DNA of 21,121 bases, from contig DAOVIO010000055.1 in assembly GCA_030673645.1 (NCBI GenBank), positions 1 to 21,121 of the forward strand, written 5' to 3'. Positions 1-7,455 of the stretch are shown piece after piece; positions within the stretch are counted from its first letter, which is position 1, and each line of letters opens with the position of its first letter. The notes below the pieces were generated by a model. It saw only the letters and a list, made by a program, of their open reading frames with translations. It ran no database searches and was not told the DNA's origin. The translations under genes were made by a program, and so were the position numbers. The stretch comes from JAGLSB01 sp023135955 (GTDB lineage: Bacteria; Bacteroidota; Bacteroidia; Bacteroidales; GCA-2748055).

Positions 1-657
1 ATCGATAAAAGGTTTTTTAGTTTTTAATGAAAACTCAAGCTTCTGTGTTCCGAATTTTTCAGGTATAATATGAATTCTCAATTGATTAAACTTAGAGCTA
101 ACACGGTAGTTTAGGCCCTCAGAGCTTTGCCAGTCAATTAGCTCGTACACATTCTCCAAATTATTTGTAACAAGCTCGAATATCTTTTCCTCTCCAATAT
201 ATAACTCATTATTAACAGGATATAACCTAACCAGAGTTTGAGTGTATGGAAATAAAGCTTGTTCAATAATTCTTTCTTCGCTATCGTTTCTGAAGAATTT
301 AAAACTGAATTTAAGAAACTCACTGGAAGTCAGGTTTTTAAATTGAATTTTAAACTTGTAATGATTATTTGAAATTCTTCGGATAGAATCAATAATCTCA
401 TAATCGCCAGAAACGAGGAGTTCCAGATTAAGAGAATCTGCAAAGTCCTTTAGAAATAATTCTGTTTCACATACCGCATTCGGATTGATATAATTAAAGG
501 CAATATAAGATTCAGAGTTTATATCTATATTATTCTCTATCAGGCTAAACTCAAGCGTATCAATCTTTAACTTTATGTTTTCAAAGATCAGATCACTTTG
601 AGAAAAGGCAGGGAAAATTAGAAATATCAGAATGATTAAATTGTAGATCTTTTTCAT
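1..657 (-). CDS. Secreted protein of unknown function, C-terminus cut by window edge
   Basis: A frame of 219 codons is open from an ATG at 657 (reading leftwards) to base 1, so the stop lies outside the window. The first 19 residues form a clear signal peptide (MKKIYNLIILIFLIFPAFS) and the mature protein would begin with Gln, which is typical of Bacteroidota signal peptidase I sites. The rest is rich in alternating hydrophobic and polar residues (FSLIENNIDINSESYIAFNY; LVRLYPVNNELYIGEEKIF), suggesting an extracytoplasmic beta-rich protein. I do not recognise a family. A -7-like promoter element lies 37 bases upstream. No neighbour on the same strand is visible, so nothing can be inferred about a pathway. 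Confidence 0.85.
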   Translation of the reverse strand, partial: MKKIYNLIILIFLIFPAFSQSDLIFENIKLKIDTLEFSLIENNIDINSESYIAFNYINPNAVCETELFLKDFADSLNLELLVSGDYEIIDSIRRISNNHYKFKIQFKNLTSSEFLKFSFKFFRNDSEERIIEQALFPYTQTLVRLYPVNNELYIGEEKIFELVTNNLENVYELIDWQSSEGLNYRVSSKFNQLRIHIIPEKFGTQKLEFSLKTKKPFID

Positions 658-693
658 ACGTTAATTTTATTTCATGCAAATTTATAAGTTTCA

Positions 694-701
694 CAAATAT
701 A
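694..701 (-). promoter_or_regulatory. Candidate Bacteroidota -7 element for the secreted protein gene
   Basis: On the minus strand this reads TATATTTG, an exact match to the TAnnTTTG -7 consensus, 37 bases before the ATG at 657. I see no convincing TTG -33 element at the usual distance, so this is a candidate only. Confidence 0.4.
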
Positions 702-800
702 ACTCAGGTTTTTAGAGAATATTTTGAAGATTAGGGCATGAAAGGATATAAAGGCATAGAAAGTTCTCATTTACTTGATATAATGATATAAGGCGGATTT

Positions 801-1311
801 GCAATTGTGTATATTCGGTAGTTATTTATTCAAAATACCATGAATTATGGATCATAAGCACGGATCAGACCCTAACCAGGTGTTCATGTTTTGTCTGGAG
901 AGTGCCATAGCTAACGATTCTTTTGTCAGGGTGGTAGATGCTTTTGCAGATGCTATTGATGTGAAAAGCTTAAAACGACAACACGGGCTTACCTTCACCC
1001 TAGTATGTGCTAAAGAAAATATCCCGGGAGAAGTTGGCCTGATGTTTATCGAGTACAACCTGAGCAGGTGCATTTCGGTATTGGGAGCAGAAAAACTCAT
1101 TAAAGCACTAATAAAGTTTTGTTTGGCAGGTGTTTTGAGTAAAATACGGCCAATTTTAAACGCGTTTAACGAATTATATTTTCGGATTACAAAAACCACT
1201 TCTGATCTAATAAATAATTTTAACATCGGCAAAGTCTCTAAATTCCATCTTAAATATTTGTATTTATTTGTAAATTGAGTTTTTACACTGACTCCCGTTA
1301 TACCTAATTGC
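801..1311 (+). mobile_element. Internally deleted IS1182-type element (MITE-like remnant)
   Basis: The segment carries both termini of an IS1182-family transposase (see 847-1278) between imperfect inverted repeats. The left repeat at 801-822 contains GCAATT, GTATA and CGG. The right repeat at 1291-1311, read on the minus strand, contains GCAATT, GTATA and GGG at the same spacing; about 16 of 21 positions agree. The left repeat lies about 25 bases before the remnant start codon and the right repeat about 13 bases after its stop, as expected for such an element. I could not identify a convincing target-site duplication. The family assignment rests on transposase motifs remembered from this family, not on a search. 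Confidence 0.5.
847..1278 (+). pseudogene. IS1182-family transposase remnant with a large internal deletion
   Basis: The frame is open for 143 residues but corresponds only to the two ends of a much longer transposase. Residues 10-43 (QVFMFCLESAIANDSFVRVV, then DAFAD and ID) match the N-terminal SI..D..VR.ID.FVD..D region of IS1182 transposases. Residues about 55-90 (GEVGLMFIEYNLSRCISVLG) match their C-terminal region, where GE..LMF..YNLRR.I.ILG is typical. The DDE catalytic core between them is missing, so no transposition activity can be encoded. The join falls near residue 45-52 and keeps the reading frame. The residues after about 95 are ordinary AT-rich tail. The opposite-strand frame here is a shadow. 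Confidence 0.7.
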
Positions 1312-1358
1312 TCAAATTGATAATTAAATGATTAGATAGAAAAGATAAAGATTTTTTG

Positions 1359-1366
1359 TAATTTCG
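1359..1366 (+). promoter_or_regulatory. Candidate -7 element of the PIN toxin-antitoxin operon
   Basis: TAATTTCG, one base off the TAnnTTTG consensus, lies 17 bases before the antitoxin ATG at 1384. The same octamer occurs before the DUF2384/RES pair at 20297-20304, where a -33 TTG is also present. Here no clear -33 element is visible. Confidence 0.35.
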
Positions 1367-1383
1367 AATAAAAATTGATTAAT

Positions 1384-1626
1384 ATGAAAGCAAATTCAAA
1401 ATATAATATTGAGTTAGATAAATTACAAATATTCAATCTGATTGGTCAGTTAGACGAAGATGATAAAATTGAGTTAATAAATAATCTTCAAGAGAGTACA
1501 TTTATTAAAAGGTTTGAAAAACTTCTTGATACGTTGAAAACAAATGATTTGACTCTCGATGATATTACAAAGGAAGTTGATACTGTGAGAAAAAGGCGTT
1601 ACGAAGAAGGAAAGCATAATGCTTAA
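1384..1626 (+). CDS. Antitoxin of a PIN-type toxin-antitoxin pair
   Basis: An 80-residue, charged, mostly helical protein starting MKANSKYNIELDKL and ending LTLDDITKEVDTVRKRRYEE. The C-terminal pattern (DIT.EV..VR..RY) is common in small Bacteroidota antitoxins that precede COG1569-type PIN toxins. Its stop overlaps the toxin start by 8 bases, which implies translational coupling. I prefer the ATG at 1384 to an in-frame TTG three codons earlier. Inferred role: its N-terminal part binds DNA or dimerises and its C-terminal part wraps and inhibits the nuclease, giving autoregulation. No classical HTH can be read with certainty. Confidence 0.75.
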   Translation: MKANSKYNIELDKLQIFNLIGQLDEDDKIELINNLQESTFIKRFEKLLDTLKTNDLTLDDITKEVDTVRKRRYEEGKHNA

Positions 1627-2026
1627 AATAATTATTGATACTAACATCTGGATTTCCTTTTTAATAGGCAAAAGTCTAAAAGGTTTACAATATTTTCTAC
1701 ATGATAATAGCTTCAAGATTATTATCTCAGATGAACAAATAAGCGAGCTGATTGAAGTTTTAAGCAGATCTAAATTCAAAAATTACTTTTCAAAAGAACA
1801 AATCATTGATTTTCTGATATTGATAGAGAAAAAGACTCAGATAATAAAAACAAATGCAAAAATTGATATTTGTAGAGATGCAAAAAACAATTATTTGTTG
1901 AGTATGGCAGTAGATTCAAAAGCCGATTATTTAATAACTGGAGATAAAGATTTGCTGGAGATAATTGAAATTGATGAGACCCAAATAATCAACTTCAAAG
2001 ATTTTGAAGGAAAATTTTTGAAATAA
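1619..2026 (+). CDS. PIN-domain ribonuclease toxin (COG1569 type)
   Basis: A 135-residue single PIN domain. It begins MLKIIIDTNIWISFL with catalytic Asp7, followed by Glu43 (SELIEV), Asp87 (CRDAKNN) and the TGDKDLL motif with Asp109 and Asp111. This is the full acidic set expected for a Mg-dependent ribonuclease. Length matches the usual toxin size and all key residues are present, so it looks active. It overlaps its antitoxin gene by 8 bases. Family knowledge: such toxins cleave RNA when freed from the antitoxin. The specific RNA target cannot be read from sequence. The pair lies directly after a decayed IS element, a usual place for mobile addiction modules. Confidence 0.88.
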   Translation: MLKIIIDTNIWISFLIGKSLKGLQYFLHDNSFKIIISDEQISELIEVLSRSKFKNYFSKEQIIDFLILIEKKTQIIKTNAKIDICRDAKNNYLLSMAVDSKADYLITGDKDLLEIIEIDETQIINFKDFEGKFLK

Positions 2027-2264
2027 AAATTCGCAACATAGGCATACACGGCATAAAAACAAAGCGGGGCGCAGTATCGCTATGATTGGTAAACTAAAAA
2101 ATATAAACAGGCTACGGGCTGACAAGTTGAAATCATCCAAAATAATTCATCCGCCTTTTCTATTAATGATTTCGACTTTATATTGTTTCCTGTTAAATAT
2201 TCATATATGAAAGGAGATATAGTGTCTCTAATAGACAAATATTTAAGAATATTGGACTAGCTAT

Positions 2265-3539
2265 TCAGATTTCGACATAAATTGCTTTCGAAGCTGATTC
2301 CCCAGCAAGCCATCCTGTTGAGAAAGCTATTTGCAAATTGTAACCACCTGTATTTGCATCCAAATCAATTACTTCCCCGGCAAAATATAAATTTGAAACC
2401 AATTTCGACTGCATAGTTTTACTTTCTATCTCTTTAGTACTTATACCACCAGCAGTAATTATTGCTTCTTTGAATCCGCGATAATCGATCACATTAAATC
2501 GAAAATTCTTAAAAAGATACACAAGCTTTTTCCTTTGTTTAGAAGTCATTTGATGACCTTCAGTTTTCCCATTTAGATTAAGAGATTCCAGAAATACCGG
2601 GATTAATTTTTGAGGCATCCATAATTTGAAAATATTCTCTATTTGTTTCTTGCCATTCTCATTCAGGTCGCGCAACAGTCTTTTATCGAGTTTCTCCTCA
2701 TTCAATGCAGTTTTAAGATCAAGACTTATTTCAACTTTATTCTTTTGTAGAAGTTCATCAACAGCAGTCCTGCTTAAAGTTAATATTACGGGTCCGGTTA
2801 ATCCAAAATGAGCAAACATCATTTCGCCAAATTCTTCTCTTACTTTTTTCCCATTTACCCAGAGCACTGCATTAACATTTTTCAAACTAAGTCCCTGGAG
2901 CATCGAAGCTTCTTTTCCTGAAGTAACAAGAGGAACTAAAGAGGGTCGGGCAGGTATTATATTATGACCAAGTTTCTTTGCTAGTTCATAACCATCGCCT
3001 GTGGAACCGGTGGCCGGGTAGGATTTTCCGCCTGTTGCGATGATTACTGTTTTTCCATGAAACTTAATTGTTTCAGAATTTACACTGACTTCCACTCCCG
3101 ATATCTTGCCCGATTCAGTTAATAAATTTAAAACCTGCGCATTATATATAAAATTAATAGAGAATTTGTTTAGCCATTTCATAATTGCTTTTAGAACATC
3201 AGCAGCTTTATTATTTTCAGGAAAAATTCTATTTCCTCTTTCTGTTTGAGTTTTAAGTCCATGTGAATTTAATAGTTCCACAATGTCAGATGAGAAAAAA
3301 TTATGAAAAGCAGTCCTTAGGAATTTCCCATTTGGGAATATATTCTTAAAATATTCATCCATGGAAGAGTCATTAGATATATTACATCTTCCCTTACCGG
3401 TAATAAGCAATTTTCTTCCGGGTCGTTCCATTTTTTCCAAAACGAGAACCTTTAATCCGAGTTCGGCAGCATGTCCTGCTGCTATCAATCCTGCAGCTCC
3501 CGCCCCAACAATTATCAACTCGTAAGATTTTTGCTTCAT
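2265..3539 (-). CDS. HI0933/BaiN-family NAD(P)/FAD-dependent oxidoreductase
   Basis: A complete 424-residue flavoprotein of the HI0933-like family, at the normal length. The FAD dinucleotide-binding motif is at residues 9-36 (IIVGAGAAGLIAAG, then VLVLEK). The family motif GKGRCNISN is at 48-56, ATGGKSYPATGSTGDGYELA at about 168-187, and FGLTGP at 245-250. The C-terminal FAD-contact segment GEVIDLDANTGGYNLQIAFS is at 388-407. The family includes BaiN-type enzymes linked to bile-acid or aminoacetone oxidation in other bacteria, but most members have no defined substrate and none can be assigned here. It is cytoplasmic (no signal peptide). It stands alone, convergent with the PIN operon and divergent from the acyl-CoA synthetase gene. 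Confidence 0.92.
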   Translation of the reverse strand: MKQKSYELIIVGAGAAGLIAAGHAAELGLKVLVLEKMERPGRKLLITGKGRCNISNDSSMDEYFKNIFPNGKFLRTAFHNFFSSDIVELLNSHGLKTQTERGNRIFPENNKAADVLKAIMKWLNKFSINFIYNAQVLNLLTESGKISGVEVSVNSETIKFHGKTVIIATGGKSYPATGSTGDGYELAKKLGHNIIPARPSLVPLVTSGKEASMLQGLSLKNVNAVLWVNGKKVREEFGEMMFAHFGLTGPVILTLSRTAVDELLQKNKVEISLDLKTALNEEKLDKRLLRDLNENGKKQIENIFKLWMPQKLIPVFLESLNLNGKTEGHQMTSKQRKKLVYLFKNFRFNVIDYRGFKEAIITAGGISTKEIESKTMQSKLVSNLYFAGEVIDLDANTGGYNLQIAFSTGWLAGESASKAIYVEI

Positions 3540-3562
3540 CGATCAAAGTTAAAATTTATTAT

Positions 3563-3590
3563 TTGAATCGATTACGCGATCGTAATTCAA
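3563..3590. repeat. Bulged inverted repeat in the divergent intergenic region
   Basis: Outer arms TTGAAT (3563-3568) and ATTCAA (3585-3590), inner arms TACG (3573-3576) and CGTA (3581-3584). A four-base CGAT forms both the loop (3577-3580) and an unpaired bulge on the left side (3569-3572). It sits between the divergent flavoprotein and acyl-CoA synthetase genes, so it could be an operator shared by both. This is inference only. Confidence 0.4.
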
Positions 3591-3694
3591 GATAGGATTG
3601 TAATATTAATGTCCTTAAGTTTATGTTTAATGACAGTCTTGAGATTCAAAGCAGTTTCATTAATTTTCCAAAGCTAAATTTCAAAAACTTTATA

Positions 3695-5758
3695 ATGGCT
3701 CACAAAGTAACTGCACAGCTAATAAATCCACAAAGCATAGTAATTGTTGGAGGGTCTAATAATATTAATAAACCGGGCGGGAAAGTGTTGAAGAATATTA
3801 AGGATGGTGCTTTCAAAGGAAAACTTTATGTTGTAAATCCGAAAGAAAATATTGTGCAGGGTGTAAAAGCTTATACAAATGTTGAGGAATTACCTGGATG
3901 CGATCTTGCGATTTTAGCAATTCCGGCTCGTTTTTGCCCTGAAGCAGTAAAGATCCTAACGGAAGAGAAGAAGACAAAAGCATTTATTATAGTTTCAGCC
4001 GGATTCTCCGAGGAAAATGAAGAAGGGGCAAAGCTGGAAGCCGAAGTCACCAAATTGGTTGATGATGCCGGGGCAAGTCTTATCGGACCAAACTGTATTG
4101 GTGTTATGACTCCCTTTTATCAGGGTGTTTTTACACTTCCAATCCCTAAGCTCTCCCCAAAAGGAGTCGATTTTATTTCAGGCTCGGGGGCAACAGCTGT
4201 GTTTATTATGGAATCGGGTGTACCGAAAGGTTTGGAATTTGCAAGCGTGTTTTCTGTTGGCAATAGTGCACAATTGGGTGTGGAAGAAATTCTGGAATAT
4301 CTCGATGAAACCTATGATTCGGAAACTAGTTCTAAGAATAAAATACTTTATATTGAAAGTGTGGATAAACCTGATAAACTGCTCAAACATGCTACCTCAT
4401 TAATTAAGAAGGGTTGTAGAATTGCTACAATTAAATCGGGGATAACAGAAGCAGGAAGCAGGGCAGCTTCTTCACATACAGGTGCTATGGCAAACTCTGA
4501 TCTTGCTGTAGATGCACTCTTTAGGAAAGCCGGGATTATTAGATGCTACGGGAGGGAAGAACTTTCTTATATGGCCGGTGTATTTGGACACGCAGAAATA
4601 CCTGGCGATAATATTGCCATCATTACCCATGCCGGCGGACCGGCTGTAATGTTAACAGATGTATTATCAGAAGGTGGGTTTAATGTTCCACATCTTGAAG
4701 GGGAGGATGCAGATGAACTTCTTACAAAGCTTTTCCCCGGATCTTCAACCGCAAATCCTATCGACGTACTAGCTACCGGAAATGCCGAACAAATAGGAGA
4801 GATTATCGATTATTGCAACAACAAATTTACTTCAATTGATGCAATGGTGATTATTTTTGGAACTAGCGGACTTACTGAAGTATTTGATGTGTATGATGTA
4901 ATTCACAATAAAATTCTTAATGGAAGTAAACCTATTTTTCCTGTTTTACCTTCGGTTGGAACAGCCGGGCCAGAAGTAAAATCCTTCATTTCAAAAGGTG
5001 ATTTTAATTTTCCTGATGAAGTATTGCTGGGAAAGGCTTTAGGTTCTGTCAGGAAAACACCAAAACCTTTCAATAGCGAGGTATTTTCAGATGAGATTGA
5101 CATAAAATCGATGAGAAAAGTTATCGAATCAGCTCAACCAGGATATATTTCCGAAAAAGAGATTTATCAATTATTCGATGCAGCTGGAATTCCAAGGGTA
5201 AAAGCTTATCTGGCCAAATCGGAAAGTGAGGTCAAAGAAGAAGCTGCCAAATGTGGATTCCCACTGGTAATGAAAGTAATTGGTCCCTTGCATAAGTCAG
5301 ATGTGGGGGGAGTAGTATTGAATATTGATTCAAACGAAATGCTGTTCGAGGCATTTAACAAAATGAAAAGTATTCCCGGATATGAAGAAGTATTAATGCA
5401 AGCCATGGTTTCGGGTACTGAACTATTTCTGGGAGCTAGCTATGAAGAAGGATTTGGGCATCTTGTGTTATGCGGACTGGGCGGAATTTTTGTAGAAGTA
5501 ATTAAAGACGTGGCTTCAGGATTGGTTCCACTAGGAAAAGATGAAACGCTGAATATGATACGCTCGCTTAAGTCTTATAAAATAATTGAAGGAATTCGTG
5601 GACAAGAAGGAGTTGATGAGATGAAATTTGCAGAAATTATTATGCGACTCTCAACACTTCTGTATCACTGTCCAGAAATAAAAGAAATAGATATGAATCC
5701 ATTAATTGCCGAAGCCGACAGAATTGTAGCGGTTGATGCGAGGATACGTATTTCGTAA
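3695..5758 (+). CDS. Acetate/acyl-CoA ligase (ADP-forming), alpha and beta subunits fused
   Basis: This enzyme converts an acyl-CoA, ADP and phosphate to the free acid, ATP and CoA, yielding ATP at the end of fermentation. Domain order in 687 residues: CoA-binding Rossmann domain (about 1-140, with SIVIVGGSN and NPKE), succinyl-CoA-ligase-like domains (about 150-450), then an ATP-grasp beta part (about 475-687). Both family phosphohistidines are visible: His261 in SSHTGAMA and His533 in PLHKSDVGGVV. The ATP-grasp end EIDMNPL is at about 664-670. The start MAHKVTAQLINPQSIVIVGG fits the family; an in-frame ATG at 3623 would add 24 residues with no family character. Substrate (acetate or branched or aromatic acids) cannot be told. 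It agrees with an anaerobic, amino-acid or sugar fermenting host. Confidence 0.92.
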   Translation: MAHKVTAQLINPQSIVIVGGSNNINKPGGKVLKNIKDGAFKGKLYVVNPKENIVQGVKAYTNVEELPGCDLAILAIPARFCPEAVKILTEEKKTKAFIIVSAGFSEENEEGAKLEAEVTKLVDDAGASLIGPNCIGVMTPFYQGVFTLPIPKLSPKGVDFISGSGATAVFIMESGVPKGLEFASVFSVGNSAQLGVEEILEYLDETYDSETSSKNKILYIESVDKPDKLLKHATSLIKKGCRIATIKSGITEAGSRAASSHTGAMANSDLAVDALFRKAGIIRCYGREELSYMAGVFGHAEIPGDNIAIITHAGGPAVMLTDVLSEGGFNVPHLEGEDADELLTKLFPGSSTANPIDVLATGNAEQIGEIIDYCNNKFTSIDAMVIIFGTSGLTEVFDVYDVIHNKILNGSKPIFPVLPSVGTAGPEVKSFISKGDFNFPDEVLLGKALGSVRKTPKPFNSEVFSDEIDIKSMRKVIESAQPGYISEKEIYQLFDAAGIPRVKAYLAKSESEVKEEAAKCGFPLVMKVIGPLHKSDVGGVVLNIDSNEMLFEAFNKMKSIPGYEEVLMQAMVSGTELFLGASYEEGFGHLVLCGLGGIFVEVIKDVASGLVPLGKDETLNMIRSLKSYKIIEGIRGQEGVDEMKFAEIIMRLSTLLYHCPEIKEIDMNPLIAEADRIVAVDARIRIS

Positions 5759-5788
5759 ACATCAAATTGGTTTCAAGTTTAAGGTTAG

Positions 5789-5838
5789 AACTCTTCAAAC
5801 CTGAAACTCTTCAAACCTGAAACCTGAAACTCTTCAAA
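5789..5838 (+). repeat. Short tandem repeat abutting the next start codon
   Basis: Two exact 16-bp units AACTCTTCAAACCTGA (5789-5804 and 5805-5820) are followed by a partial unit AACCTGA (5821-5827) and a partial AACTCTTCAAA (5828-5838). The array ends three bases before the ATG at 5842, so copy number would change the ribosome-binding region of the membrane protein gene. Confidence 0.85.
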
Positions 5839-5841
5839 TAC

Positions 5842-6528
5842 ATGAAAGATCTAAAATTCACCACCCTCTTCATCCTTCTCTTCCTGCCTTTTTTTCTTTT
5901 TCCTTCAGTTTTTGAATTTTATTATCAATTTAATCTGGATCACGGATTGATAATGAGCTTTATCAAGTTTGGAATTTTGGCAACATTGGGTGAAGTAATA
6001 GGATTGAGGATCAGGACCGGTAATTACAATCAAAAAGGCTTTGGAATATTACCAAGAGCTTTGGTTTGGGGTGTTTTGGGACTTAGTCTGAAAGCTGCCT
6101 TTGATATATTTGCTACGGGAACTCCGATTTTTCTCGAAAATGCAGGGATGCAAAATGCAAGCGAAATAATTCATGGTGACCTGAGTGCCTCGAAAATACT
6201 GGTGTCATTTTCCATTTCTGTGGCCCTCAATTTATTTTACGCTCCTGTTTTAATGACTGCTCATAAAATTACAGATAATCACATTACAAATACAGTAGGA
6301 AGTTTGAGAGGATTTTTTACTTCCATTGATATTCTCTCAATATTAAAAAATATTGACTGGGATACCCATTGGAATTTTATTTTAAAAAGAACTATACCAA
6401 TATTTTGGATTCCGGCTCAAACAATTACCTTTTTATTACCTTCTGAGTATAGGATTTTGTTTGCAGCTTTTCTTGGTATCGTTCTTGGTGTTTTACTAGC
6501 TGTAGCTAGTTTGAAGGGGAGGACTTAG
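5842..6528 (+). CDS. Polytopic membrane protein, possibly Mpv17-like
   Basis: A 228-residue inner-membrane protein with about five or six hydrophobic segments (roughly 7-25, 33-55, 67-92, 117-137, 183-200, 204-224). Conserved-looking features are LDHGLIMSFIKF (32-43), LRIRTGNY (55-62), MTAHKITDNH (138-147) and the C-terminal stretch WNFILKRTIPIFWIPAQTIT followed by FLLPSEYRILF. The last part resembles the W..Q..NF..VP..YR signature at the end of Mpv17/PMP22 proteins, but the match is from memory and tentative. Function is unknown. It lies 83 bases after the acyl-CoA synthetase gene, with a tandem repeat between them, and overlaps the ORF6N gene tail to tail by 23 bases. A broken second copy of its 5' part lies at 7179. 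Confidence 0.8.
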   Translation: MKDLKFTTLFILLFLPFFLFPSVFEFYYQFNLDHGLIMSFIKFGILATLGEVIGLRIRTGNYNQKGFGILPRALVWGVLGLSLKAAFDIFATGTPIFLENAGMQNASEIIHGDLSASKILVSFSISVALNLFYAPVLMTAHKITDNHITNTVGSLRGFFTSIDILSILKNIDWDTHWNFILKRTIPIFWIPAQTITFLLPSEYRILFAAFLGIVLGVLLAVASLKGRT

Positions 6529-7069
6529 CTGTTTTATATCCAATTCTGGGACGGTTTTTATATTTTAACTCCTTCTGTTTAGCATCGTCAAATTGTTTGA
6601 GATAATCTATTATCATTATGATTTTATCACCTTGATTAGACATTTGTTTTTTTATCTTCTCAATTTCTAACAGCACATCCTTTTTTAAGGACAGCATTTC
6701 ACGCATTTTGTTAAAAGTCCGTACTATTTGGATATTTACATCTATGGCGCGGTCGCTATTCAGAATACTAGCTAACATAACCGTACCATGTTCGGAGAAT
6801 ACATATGGTAGGTACCGTGAAAATTTTAGTTTTTTAAGGTGGTCGCATTTTGCGACCACCTCCGCTTTTTCTTTTTCTGATAATTGAAACATAAAATCTC
6901 CAGGAAAGCGTTTATGATTACGCTTAACCTGCTCATTTAATCTTTTTGTAGTTACACCGTATAATTTTGCCAAATCACTGTCAATCATTACTTTTAAATC
7001 CCTTATTATTATAATTCTATTTATTATTGCTTCATTTGGGATTCCTGTTTTTCCTGTAAGTTCACTCAT
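6506..7069 (-). CDS. ORF6N-domain DNA-binding protein
   Basis: A 187-residue protein. Residues about 15-100 are an ORF6N domain: IIIIRDLKVMIDSDLAKLYG, then TKRLNEQVKRN, RFPGDFMFQL, and LPYVFSEHGTVMLASIL. A helical, probably coiled-coil stretch follows (about 116-165) and then a basic tail. ORF6N domains occur in phage antirepressor-like proteins and in many chromosomal Bacteroidota genes of accessory regions; DNA binding is likely but targets are unknown. The C-terminal 7 codons and stop overlap the stop region of the convergent membrane gene. The coding sequence contains a perfect 11-bp hairpin (6837-6861). The 3' end is duplicated in the pseudogene at 7368-7455. Confidence 0.85.
   Translation of the reverse strand: MSELTGKTGIPNEAIINRIIIIRDLKVMIDSDLAKLYGVTTKRLNEQVKRNHKRFPGDFMFQLSEKEKAEVVAKCDHLKKLKFSRYLPYVFSEHGTVMLASILNSDRAIDVNIQIVRTFNKMREMLSLKKDVLLEIEKIKKQMSNQGDKIIMIIDYLKQFDDAKQKELKYKNRPRIGYKTAKSSPSN
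6837..6861. repeat. Perfect 11-bp stem, 3-base loop hairpin inside the ORF6N gene
   Basis: AGGTGGTCGCA (6837-6847), loop TTT (6848-6850), TGCGACCACCT (6851-6861). The arms are GC-rich against an AT-rich background. The arms encode the residues EVVAKCDHL (70-78) of the ORF6N protein. Confidence 0.95.
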
Positions 7070-7178
7070 ATTAACTTTTTTTTAGATTTCTGACATATTC
7101 CTTTTAATCTTAATGTAAAGAACAAGGAAAAATCAGCCTTTAGTAGTAATTAATTATTGATTTATTTTCAAAAACCCA

Positions 7179-7455
7179 CAGTTTTTGAATTTTATTATCA
7201 GTTTAATCTGGATCACGGATTGATAATGAGCTTTATCAAGTTTGGAATTTTGGCAACATTGGGTGAAGTAATCAGCTTGCGAATCAGAACAGGAAATTAC
7301 ATTCAAGAAGGCTTTGGAATATTAGGTAGAGCTTTCGTTTGGGGAATTATTGGCTTAAGTTTAAAGGGGGAGGGCTTATCAGTTATATGTCCTATTGTGG
7401 GATTGCTTTTATATTTTGATTCTACTCTTATGACTTCGTCAAAATGTTTGATTTG
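7179..7455 (+). pseudogene. Collapsed second copy of the membrane/ORF6N gene pair
   Basis: From 7179 to about 7272 the sequence matches 5906-5999 of the membrane gene with one mismatch in 94 bases. From 7273 to about 7367 it still matches but with many differences (protein VISLRIRTGNYIQEGFGILG against VIGLRIRTGNYNQKGFGILP). At about 7368 it jumps to the equivalent of 6508-6605, the 3' end of the ORF6N gene, read on the minus strand as KHFDEVIRVESKYKSNPTIG against KQFDDAKQKELKYKNRPRIG. About 420 bases between the shared AGT.T.AAAG motif at 6089 and 6508 are missing. The first 22 codons and any ATG are also absent, so a frame from a TTG at 7157 is not a gene. Confidence 0.85.

Noticed and set aside
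1156..1169. 14-bp perfect palindrome TTAAACGCGTTTAA
   Set aside because: It lies within the former transposase tail and nothing links it to a function; palindromes of this length occur by chance in AT-rich DNA.
852..1232. Minus-strand frame of 126 residues
   Set aside because: It is the shadow of the transposase remnant, whose plus-strand translation carries family motifs.
2082..2210. Frame of 42 residues after the PIN toxin gene
   Set aside because: It has no start signal, family or coupling to a neighbour; probably chance in AT-rich DNA.
3623..3694. Earlier ATG for the acyl-CoA synthetase
   Set aside because: The extra 24 residues have no family counterpart; the start at 3695 leads directly into the conserved N-terminus.
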